From Mucilaginibacter sp. 44-25 (GTDB lineage Bacteria > Bacteroidota > Bacteroidia > Sphingobacteriales > Sphingobacteriaceae): 64,000 nt of DNA. The notes below the pieces were generated by a model. It did no database searches. It was not told where the DNA came from and saw only the letters and a program-made list of their open reading frames with translations. The stretch lies in the NCBI GenBank assembly GCA_001898335.1, contig MKTS01000012.1:62001-126000 (forward strand). The letters are read 5' to 3'. Shown piece after piece: positions 43,001 to 52,103 of this stretch. Position numbers and translations under genes: made by a program. The first letter of the stretch is position 1; each line of letters starts with the position of its first letter.

Positions 43001-43828
43001 GGGTGGGCCATTGCTGGAGCGGCTGTTACCTGCCGACTCAACAATAAGATAATAAGGCGCGTTGTAGGCGATCTTATCCCATGATTGGGTGCGTGCGTCG
43101 TAAAAGCCGAAATTATAATCCTCGGTATCGCCGGGTAGGCCGTACCATTCCCAACGACCATCAGCGGCGTTGTAATCCCAGCCGCCAACATCCCCGTAAG
43201 AGTGGTTAGAAAGTAAAAGACCGGCGGCGGCGCTGCTCATCTCTGCAACGTCGTTATCAAAATCCCATGACTGGAGCGTAGCCGCCCCGAAGGCCATTCC
43301 CTTAGCCGGCGCGTATATACCTTTGGCCAGCATGGTGCCTGATACATGTGTGGCATGGTCAATAGCATCGCCGGTATTATTAAGTTTAATGGTTTTACCG
43401 TCAAATTCGCGGTGGAGGGCATACACGTTACCGCCATCCCAAATACCCAGCTTATTATTTAAAATTGCGCTTGAGCCACTTAAATTAAGGTTTAAAGACC
43501 CACCGGGCTGCACCGCGTTGGTACCGGTGGTAGCGGCGGCAACGGTATTATTATGTGTGGTGAGGTAAACCGGGAACCCTCTGTCATTTACGCCTTGCAG
43601 GGCAATGAGGTTACCGGCCTTATCTATACGTTTAACCACCCAACCCTTAGCTTTGGCCAGCGCGAGGGCCTTTTGGTGGCGTTGGGTAAAGTTTTGGGTA
43701 GCTTGGCCGGCCAGCATATCCAGTTCCCTTTTGCCTGACGCGCTTACGGGCAACTGTTGAGCAAAAGATAAAAAATGTAAACCGCTAAAGAGCAGTACAA
43801 ATAATAAGGTAAGCGGCTTTTTAAACAT
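40070..43828 (-). CDS. T9SS-secreted subtilisin-like (S8) serine protease, multidomain
   Basis: A 1252-residue secreted protease. Signal peptide to about residue 24 (SFAQ), propeptide-like region to about 110, then an S8 catalytic domain with the triad D131 (LGIWDGGNV), H158 (DHATHVSGT) and S384 (SGTSMAAPN) and oxyanion N268 (ESAGNS). Later come a P/CSP-like beta domain, a GEVED domain (KIFVDWNGDGVFDNTE), a CARDB-like domain (TVRLKNFGSASISNIPV) and a C-terminal T9SS type A sorting domain (TLFPVPANDNVNVVF to the end, HKLIIAH). It is probably released or anchored at the cell surface and degrades extracellular protein. Leftward, single gene. Confidence 0.93.
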   Translation of the reverse strand: MFKKPLTLLFVLLFSGLHFLSFAQQLPVSASGKRELDMLAGQATQNFTQRHQKALALAKAKGWVVKRIDKAGNLIALQGVNDRGFPVYLTTHNNTVAAATTGTNAVQPGGSLNLNLSGSSAILNNKLGIWDGGNVYALHREFDGKTIKLNNTGDAIDHATHVSGTMLAKGIYAPAKGMAFGAATLQSWDFDNDVAEMSSAAAGLLLSNHSYGDVGGWDYNAADGRWEWYGLPGDTEDYNFGFYDARTQSWDKIAYNAPYYLIVESAGNSRSSNGPPVGSTYYGYTSRTDPTFINKGPRPANISSNNGYDVITTTGTAKNILTVGSVGAQPNGAVNRQDISTSYFSSWGPTDDGRVKPDIVGDGENIYSTGAQNSSYYLYLSGTSMAAPNITGSLYLLQEYYAQKNSGNFMRAATLKGLACHTAFDAGNVGPDYIYGWGLLDMRKAAQAITDNGVKSIIAENTLNQGQVTKRDIIASGNGPLSVSISWTDPEGIPTTGTTINDRTPKLVNDLDIRISDGSTTYTPWVLSPDNPSAAATNGDNIRDNIEQVYIPNAVPGKKYTITISHKGTLRNGLQAYSLIATGVGGSPYCASAPVSAVDSKITNFTLSNINKNGAPGCTGYTDDTDNAIQLEVGKTYPYGLSLGTCGGNFNKAAKIFVDWNGDGVFDNTETVATTGVINGPGTFTGNLTVPGNAVPGNTTLLRIVLVETSDAATISPCGNYAKGETQDYRVQFLKPAVDAGAIAILNGTDGVTCDKAVAVTVRLKNFGSASISNIPVKVTVNAPGVTPVVFNETYTGTLSPEEETDFTLSGQFNTVTGTTYTVTAVTGLANDPIPSNNSVTDSITVGTPPQAPSATGFYCVNTQAYQLSGTGDGQLFWYTSPKATVPVGAGSTATVTTPPVNNQYYAGLNDFSGRLGLFNKNAAPTGGYNQYTSGVRIRTGAAITIESARLYVGTPGRVTFTATNDNGEVVATVRLNVTATRTTSTAAAFPTELPDDPLDKGKRYTLNLLLPAAGNYTITPTFEAGASLYRNRGPVSGYPFAIGDVIKIAGNTAVSDQNSADTSYYRNFYYYFYDMEVRSPGCASTQRVVVNVSKPTITQDNDMLKSNSGEGNQWFLNGVAIDGATAATYIPLVSGNYKVQVTLNTGCITESDEFKYALAAKNPDKNSEIGLTLFPVPANDNVNVVFVAKADDLMKLSLVNTSGVVVYQTSQKVTAGNFSININTANQLPGTYVLRVQLGQKQYGHKLIIAH

Positions 43829-44230
43829 TTACAGCATGCGTTTTGGCAGCTTTAAAATTATTTATTTTATATTATAACAACCCCATCATCTGCAAAAAAT
43901 AATAGTTAATGGCATAAACATTGATTTTATTTAATAGTTAAGCCAGCCTACAACTATCACACCTTGCATTTATACTTATACATATTTGCTCCTGTCAATT
44001 CAAATCAAATAATAGGGAATATATTACCCATAACGGGGAAATTATTACACACTTATATTCTTGCATTTTTATAATTATTTCTCAGGTAACGTGGTACATC
44101 CGGGTAATTACCACATGTTTACTCCCTGTGTGTTTACAACCACAGGGAGTGTTTTTAACAGTTGATTTTGAGCATCTTTTTTGCATTACGCGCGTACAAA
44201 GCCCGACATTTAACCCTAATTACTTAGCTT
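43829..44230. other. 401-base intergenic region between divergent large T9SS genes
   Basis: The left 260 bases are A+T rich and hold no frame I can support. The right part has two consecutive hairpins at 44091-44114 and 44121-44150, described separately. A near-match to a Bacteroidota -7 box, TATTCTTG (one mismatch to TAnnTTTG), lies at about 44056-44063, just before the hairpins. The divergent protease promoter must lie in the left part; no exact box was found. Confidence 0.5.
44091..44157 (+). terminator. Orphan terminator with preceding hairpin, candidate attenuator or small RNA end
   Basis: GTGGTA (44091-44096) pairs with TACCAC (44109-44114); seven bases later ACTCCCTGTG (44121-44130) pairs with CACAGGGAGT (44141-44150) and is followed by GTTTTT. 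The second is a good intrinsic terminator, but no gene precedes it on this strand since 40022, and the next gene starts 74 bases after it. It may end a short RNA or act in the leader of the 1712-residue protein. Confidence 0.5.
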
Positions 44231-47200
44231 TTGAAAAAACGTTTACTACTCCTTACAGCACTGCTGATTAATATTACCGTGCTGTTTTTTAATCAAAAAG
44301 CAACAGGGCAGGTGGTATTTACTTCCCTGCAAGGCAATTCACCGGTGTATACCAAAGGCGTTAATAATGCGGTGGTATACGGGTTTAGTGTAACCGTGCC
44401 GGCATTCACTTACTTTAGTGGGGGCCCGCTAAGAATTGGCGTTACACAAAGTTTAAATGGTTTTACCTCCGCCGCCAATTTAGTTCGGGTTGCCAGTGCC
44501 GACCCTACCCTTGCGCTTAGCGCGCCTTTAAACACATATGGTGCAAATGTTAACGGTTCCGGAGATAACGGTATTGCTATCAACGGATGGCCCGATATTA
44601 ATAACTTCTTTAACTTTACTTCAGCCACCTATTATTTTTACCTGGTTATTAATTATAATTCGAGTAATAATACCCCTCAACCAACGGCGTATAATTTTTA
44701 TCTACCCTCGTCTGCTAATATTGTACAGAACGCCAACAACTACAGCATAACGGTTAACAACACCAACTCTACTACTTACAATTTCAGCGCAGCGCCTCCT
44801 GCACCCGCTTTTTCATACGCCACGCCACAGGTTTATACCACTAACATCGGCATCACTCCTCTTTCGCCTACCAACACCGGAGGAGCAGTAGGCAGCTACA
44901 CTGGGGCGGCAACTTTTGCAACTGTTAATGCCAGTAACAGCGTGGCGGTAAACCCGGTTAACGGCAATATTTACGTTACCAGTACCACCAATAACGCGGT
45001 ATACATATACAACGCGGCAGGCACACTGCAAACCACACTAACCGGCGCAACCTACAACTTCAATAGCCCTGACGGTATTACCATTGACAATTCAGGGAAC
45101 GTTTATGTAGGCAATGGTGCCGGCGGTACAGTTAAGCGAATCAGCTCCACAGGTACAGTAACTACCATAACGGGGTTCACAAGGGCCACCGGCCTTGCTA
45201 CCGATGCCGCAGGCAACTTATATGTAGCCGATTTTAGCGCCAGCGCCATTTACAAGATAGCGCCCGGCGGCACCACGGCAGGTGCGGCCTATATCTCTGT
45301 TTCGGGCCCCTGGGATGTAGCCATTAATTCAACCGGCGACCTGTATGTAACGGTTGATGGCCCGTCCAACAACATTAACCAGATATACAAATACCCATCG
45401 GGTTCTACCACGCCTACAACCGTGGTTTCAACCGGCTTAAACTCGCCCCGTAATATTTCCATTGATAGCAAGGGCAATATCTTTTTTGCCGATTGCAACA
45501 ACGGCGCCATTAAACTTTTAAACACCTCCGGCACAGTAAGCACTATAGTAAGCGGTTTAAACACCCCTGTAGGTATAACGCAGGATGCCTCCGGAAACCT
45601 GTTTTATACCAGTTTTAATAACAACCTGGTTTATAAATCAACAGCCAGCGGTTACTCCATTAGCCCTACATTGCCGGCCGGTTTAAGCTTTAACAACTAT
45701 ACCGGTGTTATCAGTGGCACGCCTACAGTAACGTCGCCGGCAACTAATTACACCGTTACCGCAACTAATGGTGGTGGTAGCAGCACCGCGGTGGTAAACA
45801 TTACGGTTAACCCGCCGGTGAGCCTCAGCTACACTACGCCGTTAAGTTTTACAGCGGGCAGCGCCATACCTACCCAATTCCCTACCACAACGGGTAACCC
45901 TACCAGTTACTCTACCACCGGCTTACCGGCAGGCTTAACGCTTAATACTACAAACGGGCAAATTACGGGCACACCCACTACAGCGAGCGCCGCGGCCAAT
46001 TACAGCATTACCGCCACCAATAGTACCACCAGCGCCACTTTTAGTATAAATATTACCGTATCAACCGCTACGTACCCAACAGGTTATGCCTACAAAATGC
46101 CTATTACGCTCAATACTACCGGGCTGGGCATTACTGGTAATCTAACCGATTTCCCGGTATTGTTAAAAATTGTTGATCCGGGTTTAGTGGTGACTACCGG
46201 CGGTTGCAGCAACCGGGTACAGTTCCCTACAGGTCCGGCTTATGATTTTGCTTTTGTTGACCCCAACTCATCGGCCAACGAGTTGCCCTACCAGGTAGAA
46301 TCATACGATGCTACCAACGGCATCCTGCTTGTTTGGGTACAAATACCTACTATTTACAAATCATCAAACAACGTACTTAACTTTTATTACGGTAACGCAA
46401 CAGCACCTTCAACACATACCACCACGTTTTACCAAAGCACCTGGAAATCGGTAAATACTACCTCCAGCAACTACCAGGGGGTATGGCACTTTACGGAAGT
46501 ACCGTCAAACACTACGGCCAGTATTTTGGATGCTACCGGGTCCGGAAATAACCTGGTGGCAAGTTCAACTGCTGTAACACGCTCTAATGCTATTATACAA
46601 AGCGGCGCAACGCTTAACAACGCAACGCTTTACAACAATGCGGTTACCAACTTCACCGCTTTAAATACCCCTATGACCATGTCGTCATGGGTGTATTACA
46701 CTACCTATCCCGCTTACGCTTCAAACGTGATGACGGTGCAAAACCAAAACATAGGTTCCTATTCACAACTGGCTTTCAGGGGTACGGCTAACGGCGCCAA
46801 TAATAACGCGGTATGCCTTAACCTGGGCGGCGGCGGTATAGTGGTAAGCAGCGATGTATGGCCAACAACAGCGGCATGGCACTATGTTGTTTACACATAC
46901 GACGGCACTAACAGCACCATTTATGTAGATGGCGCGCTGGCTAAAACCAACACCACATCGCCCAATACAGGTGTAGCCAACACCATTGTTTTTGGTAGTT
47001 ATACCCCCGGCGGTGGCGAGTATTTTAGCGGTACGGTTGATGAATCGAGGGTGATCAACACCAACCTTTCTGCCGATTGGATAAAAGCCGAATATGTTAA
47101 CCAAACCGACCCCGGCACCTTTACCGTTGAGGGAACTACCGTGGCGGATCCTACTAACGTAAAAACCATATCCGGCGGCGTTACTTACACTTATAATGGT

Positions 47201-49369
47201 ACTACTTACACACCTAATATCACTGGCCCATCCAACACGCCATCATTCAACGGTAAGGAAAATTTTGTGATATCTAACTCAACTACGCTTGCAGCAGGAT
47301 TAAGTATGTACGGACTAACCGTAAACAGCGGGGTTAACCTCGGCGTTAACGGGCAAACGTTAAACGTGGGCTGTAATATTTACAACAACGGCACCATATC
47401 CAATACTACTTCAACTATATCGTTCAACGGTACTTTTACACCTCAGTATTATTATGGTACCAATGTCGCGGGTACAGGGCAGGTGGGCAATATTATAATT
47501 AACAACACCGCTACTAACGGGCAGGTAAGAATTACCGGTGGCCCTGTAGATGTTTATAATACGCTTACCCTTACCGCAGGCAGCCTGTTTATTGATAATG
47601 CCAACAGTGGCGCACTTACACTTAAAAGCTCCGGTACATTCACTGCGCGCGTAGCGGCCATACCTGCAGGCTTAAGCGTTACCGGCAATGTTACTGTAGA
47701 GCGCTGGTTTACCGGCGGCAGCGCCAGCAACCGTGGCTGGAGGCTCATGAGCTCTCCGGTTAATAACTCCACCAATATACAATTGGCCGCCAATAGCAAC
47801 ACGGCCACAACGGCAGCATATAATTTTTCGAGCCTAAAAAACAACCTGCCTTTCAGCGGTACCGGCGGTGCAACAAACGGCTTTGATGCCTCTACCAATA
47901 ACGGGCCTACGGTGTTACTTTACAACACCAGTACATTCCTGTTCTCGTCGCTGCCGAGCCTTACCACTACCGTACCGGTAGGCTCTGGATTTTACTTTTA
48001 TTTCAGAGGTAACCGCAGCTCTAACAAATTTACACGGCCATTCCCTAACCCTGAGGCAAATACAGTAGGGCAGCAAATCGGCTACCTTAACCAGCAAAGT
48101 TTCAGGTACAACCTATCTAATGCCGGCAATGGCTGGAACGCCGTAGGTAACCCTTATCCGTCAACCATAGTGGTAAGCAGTGCAGCCCTATCTCCAACGG
48201 GCACTACAGGCTTTATTTATACCTATACTTCAGGAAACAGTGTTGTTACGCAACTCGGTTCTGCTAATATTGCCAGCGGCCAGGGTTTCTTTGTAAGGGC
48301 TAATGCTGCCGGCGGTTATATAACATTTACCGAGGCGCTTAAATCCACTGCCCAACCTACCGGTGCTACATTATTAATGGGTTTACCAAAAGCTACACCC
48401 GAGCCGCTTTTAACTATGCGCATGGTACAGGATTCGGCTAATTACGATATTGCGCATCTGCGCTTCCTGGACAACTACAAGCCTACCTATTATGATATGG
48501 AAGATGCCGATGATTTTAACGGACAAGGCCAAACCGTGTTCCTGAGCGCCATGACCAGCGACGCGCACAAGGTAGCCGTGGCCTCGCAGCCTTTTGACAA
48601 GCAGCGCACATCTGTTTTCCTTTCTATTGATGATAGCAATAGCGGCATATACACGCTTAAAAGAGATACCCTAAAAGATATACCTGATATTTATGAAGTG
48701 TGGCTAATGGACCACTTCACCAAGGATTCACTCGATCTGAGGGTTAACAGTACCTATAATTTCAACCTGAATAAAAATAACCCGGCTACTTTTGGCAGCA
48801 ACAGGTTCGAGGTGGTTATCCGCAAGAGGCAGTTACCTCCATACCAGTTGATCTCCTTCAGCGGCACACGCAACGCTAAAGATGTTACGCTTAACTGGAA
48901 TACCGTTAACGAGTACAATTACACCAGTTTTGAACTGCAGCGCAGTACCGATGGCCAGAATTTTCAGGCCGTGCGCGACATGCAATCAACCACGTCGGGC
49001 ACTTACAGCTATAAGGATGTAGACGCGCTGCCGGTGGGGAATGTGTATTACCGCCTTAAACAGGTAGACATTAACAATAAGGAATCTTACTCTAACGTGG
49101 TGATCATTAACACCGCCGGTAACGGATCGCTGAGTATCTATCCTAACCCTACGTCAAACAATATCAATTTTAGCCTTAACAATACCGTGAAGCTGCCTGT
49201 AAGAGTACGTATTTATAACTCTACCGGCGGGTTGATGAAAACAGCGGTATTCAGTACCAGCTCGGGGCAGCAGGATGTTTCCGCGCTGATGCCGGGTACC
49301 TACACTATTCAGATTACTACCGAAGGCAGCAGCGACGCTGTGCTAACCGGAAAATTTATAAAACTATGA
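44231..49369 (+). CDS. Giant T9SS-sorted protein with beta-propeller, He_PIG, DUF2341 and lectin domains
   Basis: A 1712-residue secreted protein. After a signal peptide (to about residue 27) and a beta-rich N-terminus, residues about 225-470 hold NHL/SMP-30-like propeller repeats (SPDGITIDNSGNVYVGNG, ATGLATDAAGNLYVADF, SPRNISIDSKGNIFFAD). Two putative-Ig (He_PIG) modules follow (PAGLSFNNYTGVISGTPT and PAGLTLNTTNGQITGTPT), then a DUF2341 domain (DFPVLLKIVDPG), a LamG/concanavalin-like lectin domain (WHYVVYTYDGTNSTIYVDG) and a C-terminal T9SS type A sorting domain (SIYPNPTSNNINFSL to GKFIKL). It starts with TTG at 44231 (TTG-AAA-AAA-CGT). Probably a surface adhesin or polysaccharide binder. 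Confidence 0.88.
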   Translation: MKKRLLLLTALLINITVLFFNQKATGQVVFTSLQGNSPVYTKGVNNAVVYGFSVTVPAFTYFSGGPLRIGVTQSLNGFTSAANLVRVASADPTLALSAPLNTYGANVNGSGDNGIAINGWPDINNFFNFTSATYYFYLVINYNSSNNTPQPTAYNFYLPSSANIVQNANNYSITVNNTNSTTYNFSAAPPAPAFSYATPQVYTTNIGITPLSPTNTGGAVGSYTGAATFATVNASNSVAVNPVNGNIYVTSTTNNAVYIYNAAGTLQTTLTGATYNFNSPDGITIDNSGNVYVGNGAGGTVKRISSTGTVTTITGFTRATGLATDAAGNLYVADFSASAIYKIAPGGTTAGAAYISVSGPWDVAINSTGDLYVTVDGPSNNINQIYKYPSGSTTPTTVVSTGLNSPRNISIDSKGNIFFADCNNGAIKLLNTSGTVSTIVSGLNTPVGITQDASGNLFYTSFNNNLVYKSTASGYSISPTLPAGLSFNNYTGVISGTPTVTSPATNYTVTATNGGGSSTAVVNITVNPPVSLSYTTPLSFTAGSAIPTQFPTTTGNPTSYSTTGLPAGLTLNTTNGQITGTPTTASAAANYSITATNSTTSATFSINITVSTATYPTGYAYKMPITLNTTGLGITGNLTDFPVLLKIVDPGLVVTTGGCSNRVQFPTGPAYDFAFVDPNSSANELPYQVESYDATNGILLVWVQIPTIYKSSNNVLNFYYGNATAPSTHTTTFYQSTWKSVNTTSSNYQGVWHFTEVPSNTTASILDATGSGNNLVASSTAVTRSNAIIQSGATLNNATLYNNAVTNFTALNTPMTMSSWVYYTTYPAYASNVMTVQNQNIGSYSQLAFRGTANGANNNAVCLNLGGGGIVVSSDVWPTTAAWHYVVYTYDGTNSTIYVDGALAKTNTTSPNTGVANTIVFGSYTPGGGEYFSGTVDESRVINTNLSADWIKAEYVNQTDPGTFTVEGTTVADPTNVKTISGGVTYTYNGTTYTPNITGPSNTPSFNGKENFVISNSTTLAAGLSMYGLTVNSGVNLGVNGQTLNVGCNIYNNGTISNTTSTISFNGTFTPQYYYGTNVAGTGQVGNIIINNTATNGQVRITGGPVDVYNTLTLTAGSLFIDNANSGALTLKSSGTFTARVAAIPAGLSVTGNVTVERWFTGGSASNRGWRLMSSPVNNSTNIQLAANSNTATTAAYNFSSLKNNLPFSGTGGATNGFDASTNNGPTVLLYNTSTFLFSSLPSLTTTVPVGSGFYFYFRGNRSSNKFTRPFPNPEANTVGQQIGYLNQQSFRYNLSNAGNGWNAVGNPYPSTIVVSSAALSPTGTTGFIYTYTSGNSVVTQLGSANIASGQGFFVRANAAGGYITFTEALKSTAQPTGATLLMGLPKATPEPLLTMRMVQDSANYDIAHLRFLDNYKPTYYDMEDADDFNGQGQTVFLSAMTSDAHKVAVASQPFDKQRTSVFLSIDDSNSGIYTLKRDTLKDIPDIYEVWLMDHFTKDSLDLRVNSTYNFNLNKNNPATFGSNRFEVVIRKRQLPPYQLISFSGTRNAKDVTLNWNTVNEYNYTSFELQRSTDGQNFQAVRDMQSTTSGTYSYKDVDALPVGNVYYRLKQVDINNKESYSNVVIINTAGNGSLSIYPNPTSNNINFSLNNTVKLPVRVRIYNSTGGLMKTAVFSTSSGQQDVSALMPGTYTIQITTEGSSDAVLTGKFIKL

Positions 49370-49611
49370 TGATCAAGTGCAGCCGGAAAAGTCTATTTCT
49401 TTTAATAACCGTATTCTTCCTGAACATTGTCACCGCATTTGCCGATGACCCAACCCCCTGTACAGGAGACCCCGACGACCCGAACTATGACCCTAACGCG
49501 TGTAACTTGCCCCTTGATACCTGGGTATATATCCTGGTGGCGGTAGCCTTGTGTTACGGTGCCTACAAATTGTATAAAAAGCACGCGCAACCGCAGTTGC
49601 TTAACAATTAA
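49366..49611 (+). CDS. Small exported membrane protein coupled to the giant T9SS gene
   Basis: An 81-residue protein with a Sec signal peptide (about 1-27, ending AFA), an acidic Pro/Asp/Cys-rich stretch (DDPTPCTGDPDDPNYDPNAC), then LPLDTWVYILVAVALCYGAY, a single hydrophobic span, and a basic tail (KLYKKH). The short Pro-Leu-Asp motif before a transmembrane span and basic end resembles the PID-CTERM style of Bacteroidota sorting signal (by recollection). The start ATG overlaps the stop of the giant gene (ATGA), so it is translated with it, which suggests a functional link. Not assigned further. Confidence 0.72.
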   Translation: MMIKCSRKSLFLLITVFFLNIVTAFADDPTPCTGDPDDPNYDPNACNLPLDTWVYILVAVALCYGAYKLYKKHAQPQLLNN

Positions 49612-49636
49612 GATAGCCAAAGAACTTATAAAACAA

Positions 49637-49669
49637 AACGAGCGCTGTATATACAGCGCTCGTTTTTTA
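49637..49669. terminator. Bidirectional terminator between convergent genes
   Basis: AACGAGCGCTGTAT (49637-49650) pairs directly with ATACAGCGCTCGTT (49651-49664), a 14-bp palindrome, followed by a T run on the plus strand and preceded by A-rich sequence on the other. It serves the small membrane gene and the DUF4136 gene. Confidence 0.88.
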
Positions 49670-49684
49670 TAAAAAAATTTAAGA

Positions 49685-50293
49685 TTAAGATCTGTTCATT
49701 GGTGTTAACTGCAATTGCTTTATGATACCATCAACTACTTTAGGTATATCATTCATGGTACGCTTAGGGTTTTGCAATTCTCCTACCCCGTAACCGCGCC
49801 ACACAATTTGCTGTGTACGGGCATCAACCAGGTCAATAATAATAGTGCCTTCTTTATAGTGTACCTTTTGGGCATAACCCGGGCCATAAAAGCCGCCGTA
49901 ATAACCCCATGGGCGATACCAGCCTCCCCAGCCGTATCCCCAACCCCAGCCCCAGCCAGGGTAAGCGGCATAATAAGGGTTGTAATATTCCCACTTGGTG
50001 CCGCGGCCTGTAACCGTAGCGTAACGCACCAGCAGATCGGGGTTTTGTTGCGATAAAACCAATCCTTTGGCCGTAAGCGCTTGTTTGGTAGCTTCCTGTA
50101 TTTTGCCGTTGCCTATTTCATCAAGCGGTCGCCACTGCTTGTTGGGGCTTTGCATAGGGCCGGCAAGGGCAAAGGTACGGTAAGCAGAAAGGTTTGTTTT
50201 GTTAGCAGCCGCAGTGTAGTAATTGTAACTGCTGCAGGCAGAGAGCACTGATACAAAGGCAGCTATCAGTGCGAGGTAGATATATCTTTTCAT
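49685..50293 (-). CDS. DUF4136 lipoprotein
   Basis: A 202-residue lipoprotein; lipobox LSAC (C20) followed by SSYNYY. The DUF4136 core is recognisable in LSAYRTFALAG (about 35-45), NGKIQEATKQALTAKGLVLSQQNPDLLVRYAT and the C-terminal half with YKEGTIIIDLVDARTQQIVWRGYG (about 147-170). A Gly/Trp/Tyr-rich insert (GWGWGWGYGWGGWYRPWGYYG, about 113-133) is typical of this group. Envelope-associated, function unknown. Confidence 0.92.
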   Translation of the reverse strand: MKRYIYLALIAAFVSVLSACSSYNYYTAAANKTNLSAYRTFALAGPMQSPNKQWRPLDEIGNGKIQEATKQALTAKGLVLSQQNPDLLVRYATVTGRGTKWEYYNPYYAAYPGWGWGWGYGWGGWYRPWGYYGGFYGPGYAQKVHYKEGTIIIDLVDARTQQIVWRGYGVGELQNPKRTMNDIPKVVDGIIKQLQLTPMNRS

Positions 50294-50379
50294 GGCGTCA
50301 CCAAAGTTTTTTTTATACCGATTAGACTAAGACAAGTACAAAGGTTTAACTGTTTTTACCCTAAATAAAAAATATTTTT

Positions 50380-52029
50380 TTACGTGAGATATTTCCCCAC
50401 AATTGGCATACGCCGGCCCATGCCAAAAGCCTTTGGCGACACCCTTAAAATAGGTGGTGTTTGGTAGCGCTTATGCTCGGCCATGTTCACCAAACGCAGT
50501 ACCTTACGCACTGTTTCCTCGTCAAAACCCTGCTTAATAATTTCGGCTGATGAACGGCGATGCTCCACGTACTGCGCAAGTATGGCATCCAGAATATCAT
50601 ATTCAGGTAACGAATCGGTATCTTTCTGATCGGGCCTTAGCTCTGCTGACGGTGGTTTAACAATAGTATTTTCGGGGATGATCTCCCGATCGCGATTAAT
50701 GTACCTCGCCAGCTGAAAAACCTGGGTTTTAAATACATCACCAATAACGGAGATACCGCCACACATATCGCCATATAAGGTGCCGTACCCAACAGCTACC
50801 TCGCTTTTATTGGAGGTATTAAGTAGTATGTAACCAAACTTATTGGTCATGGCCATAAGCAGGATGGCGCGGCTGCGCGATTGTATATTTTCTTCGGCGA
50901 TATTAAAAGGCAGGTTTTTAAACTGTGGATGCAGGGCTTCCTCAAAAGCGTCGGTTATTTTTGCGATCGGTATCATTTCCGATTTACAGCCCAGGTTATG
51001 TACGAGATCCTCGGCATCCTTAAGGGAGTGGTCGGTAGAAAATTTAGACGGCAGCATAACCGCCATCACATTCTCGGGGCCCAAAGCCTCGGCTGCCAGC
51101 GCGCAAACCACCGCCGAATCAATCCCCCCTGAAAGGCCAAGTATAGCTTGTTTAAAGCCAGATTTGTGGAAATAATCCTGTATGCCTAATACCAGGCCAT
51201 CATGTATCTGCTGTATATCGCTGTCGCGGTTAAGCTTAAGCGTTGGCTGGTGCGTAAAGGTAATGTCACCGTTATCATCCAGCGTGTAATAGGCCATATG
51301 CTCGGTGAAATATGGCAGTTCATCTACAGCTTCACCTTCACGGTTAAACACCAGCGAGCCACCATCAAATATCAATTCGGTTTGGGCCCCTACGTGGTTC
51401 ACATAAAATAGCGGCAAGTTATAACGGCGCGCGTTATCCCGCAGGATAGCTATACGTTCTTCGTCATGGTTGTAAGCAAAGGGCGATGCCGCTATGTTGA
51501 TCATCACATCCGGGTTTTGCTTGATCAGCTCATCCATTGGCCTGGTAATATACAGCGGGTTCTCAATAGTGTTCCATAAGTCTTCGCAAATAGTGAGCGC
51601 TATGCGTTTACCCTTAAAGTCGATGCAATTAAAAGATGTGGACGGCTCAAAATAACGGTACTCATCAAAAATATCATAGTTTGGCAGCAAGGCCTTATTT
51701 ACTACCGCCTTTACCTTTCCATTTTCAATAAAATAAGCGGAGTTATTAAGGTCTTTCCCCTCGGGGTTATGGTTAGGCGTTGGCAAGCCAATGATACAGG
51801 CGATATCGGTACACTCGGCGGCTATCTGATAAGCGGCTGATTCGCAATGGCTGATAAACTCGGCAAATTCCAGGAAATCGCGCGCCGGGTAACCGCATAC
51901 GCACAACTCCGAGAACACCACCAGGTCGGCGCCATTTTGCCGGGCTTGATTTATGGCATGGATAATTTTGCCGGTGTTAGATTCGAAATTACCGATATGA
52001 TAGTTAAGCTGTGCTAATGCGATCTTCAT
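50380..52029 (-). CDS. nadE: Glutamine-dependent NAD+ synthetase
   Basis: A 549-residue two-domain enzyme. The N-terminal nitrilase-type glutaminase (1 to about 265) carries its catalytic triad E41 (FSELCVCGYP), K112 (NKALLPNYDI) and C148 (LTICEDLW). The C-terminal synthetase (about 270-549) has the PP-loop SGGIDS at 300-305. It converts deamido-NAD+ to NAD+ in the cytoplasm using ammonia channelled from glutamine. Divergent from gldB by 74 bases, a neighbourhood also known in Flavobacterium johnsoniae. Complete, no anomalies. Confidence 0.95.
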   Translation of the reverse strand: MKIALAQLNYHIGNFESNTGKIIHAINQARQNGADLVVFSELCVCGYPARDFLEFAEFISHCESAAYQIAAECTDIACIIGLPTPNHNPEGKDLNNSAYFIENGKVKAVVNKALLPNYDIFDEYRYFEPSTSFNCIDFKGKRIALTICEDLWNTIENPLYITRPMDELIKQNPDVMINIAASPFAYNHDEERIAILRDNARRYNLPLFYVNHVGAQTELIFDGGSLVFNREGEAVDELPYFTEHMAYYTLDDNGDITFTHQPTLKLNRDSDIQQIHDGLVLGIQDYFHKSGFKQAILGLSGGIDSAVVCALAAEALGPENVMAVMLPSKFSTDHSLKDAEDLVHNLGCKSEMIPIAKITDAFEEALHPQFKNLPFNIAEENIQSRSRAILLMAMTNKFGYILLNTSNKSEVAVGYGTLYGDMCGGISVIGDVFKTQVFQLARYINRDREIIPENTIVKPPSAELRPDQKDTDSLPEYDILDAILAQYVEHRRSSAEIIKQGFDEETVRKVLRLVNMAEHKRYQTPPILRVSPKAFGMGRRMPIVGKYLT

Positions 52030-52079
52030 GGCTGGAGTATAACTGTACGCGAACTATGCCGCCTTACAAATAAAAAAAT

Positions 52080-52087
52080 TATTTTTG
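52080..52087 (+). promoter_or_regulatory. Candidate -7 box for gldB
   Basis: TATTTTTG matches the Bacteroidota TAnnTTTG element exactly, 17 bases before the gldB ATG at 52104. No TTG is seen at the expected -33 spacing, so confidence is modest. Confidence 0.45.
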
Positions 52088-52103
52088 CTAAAACGTTATA
52101 GCA

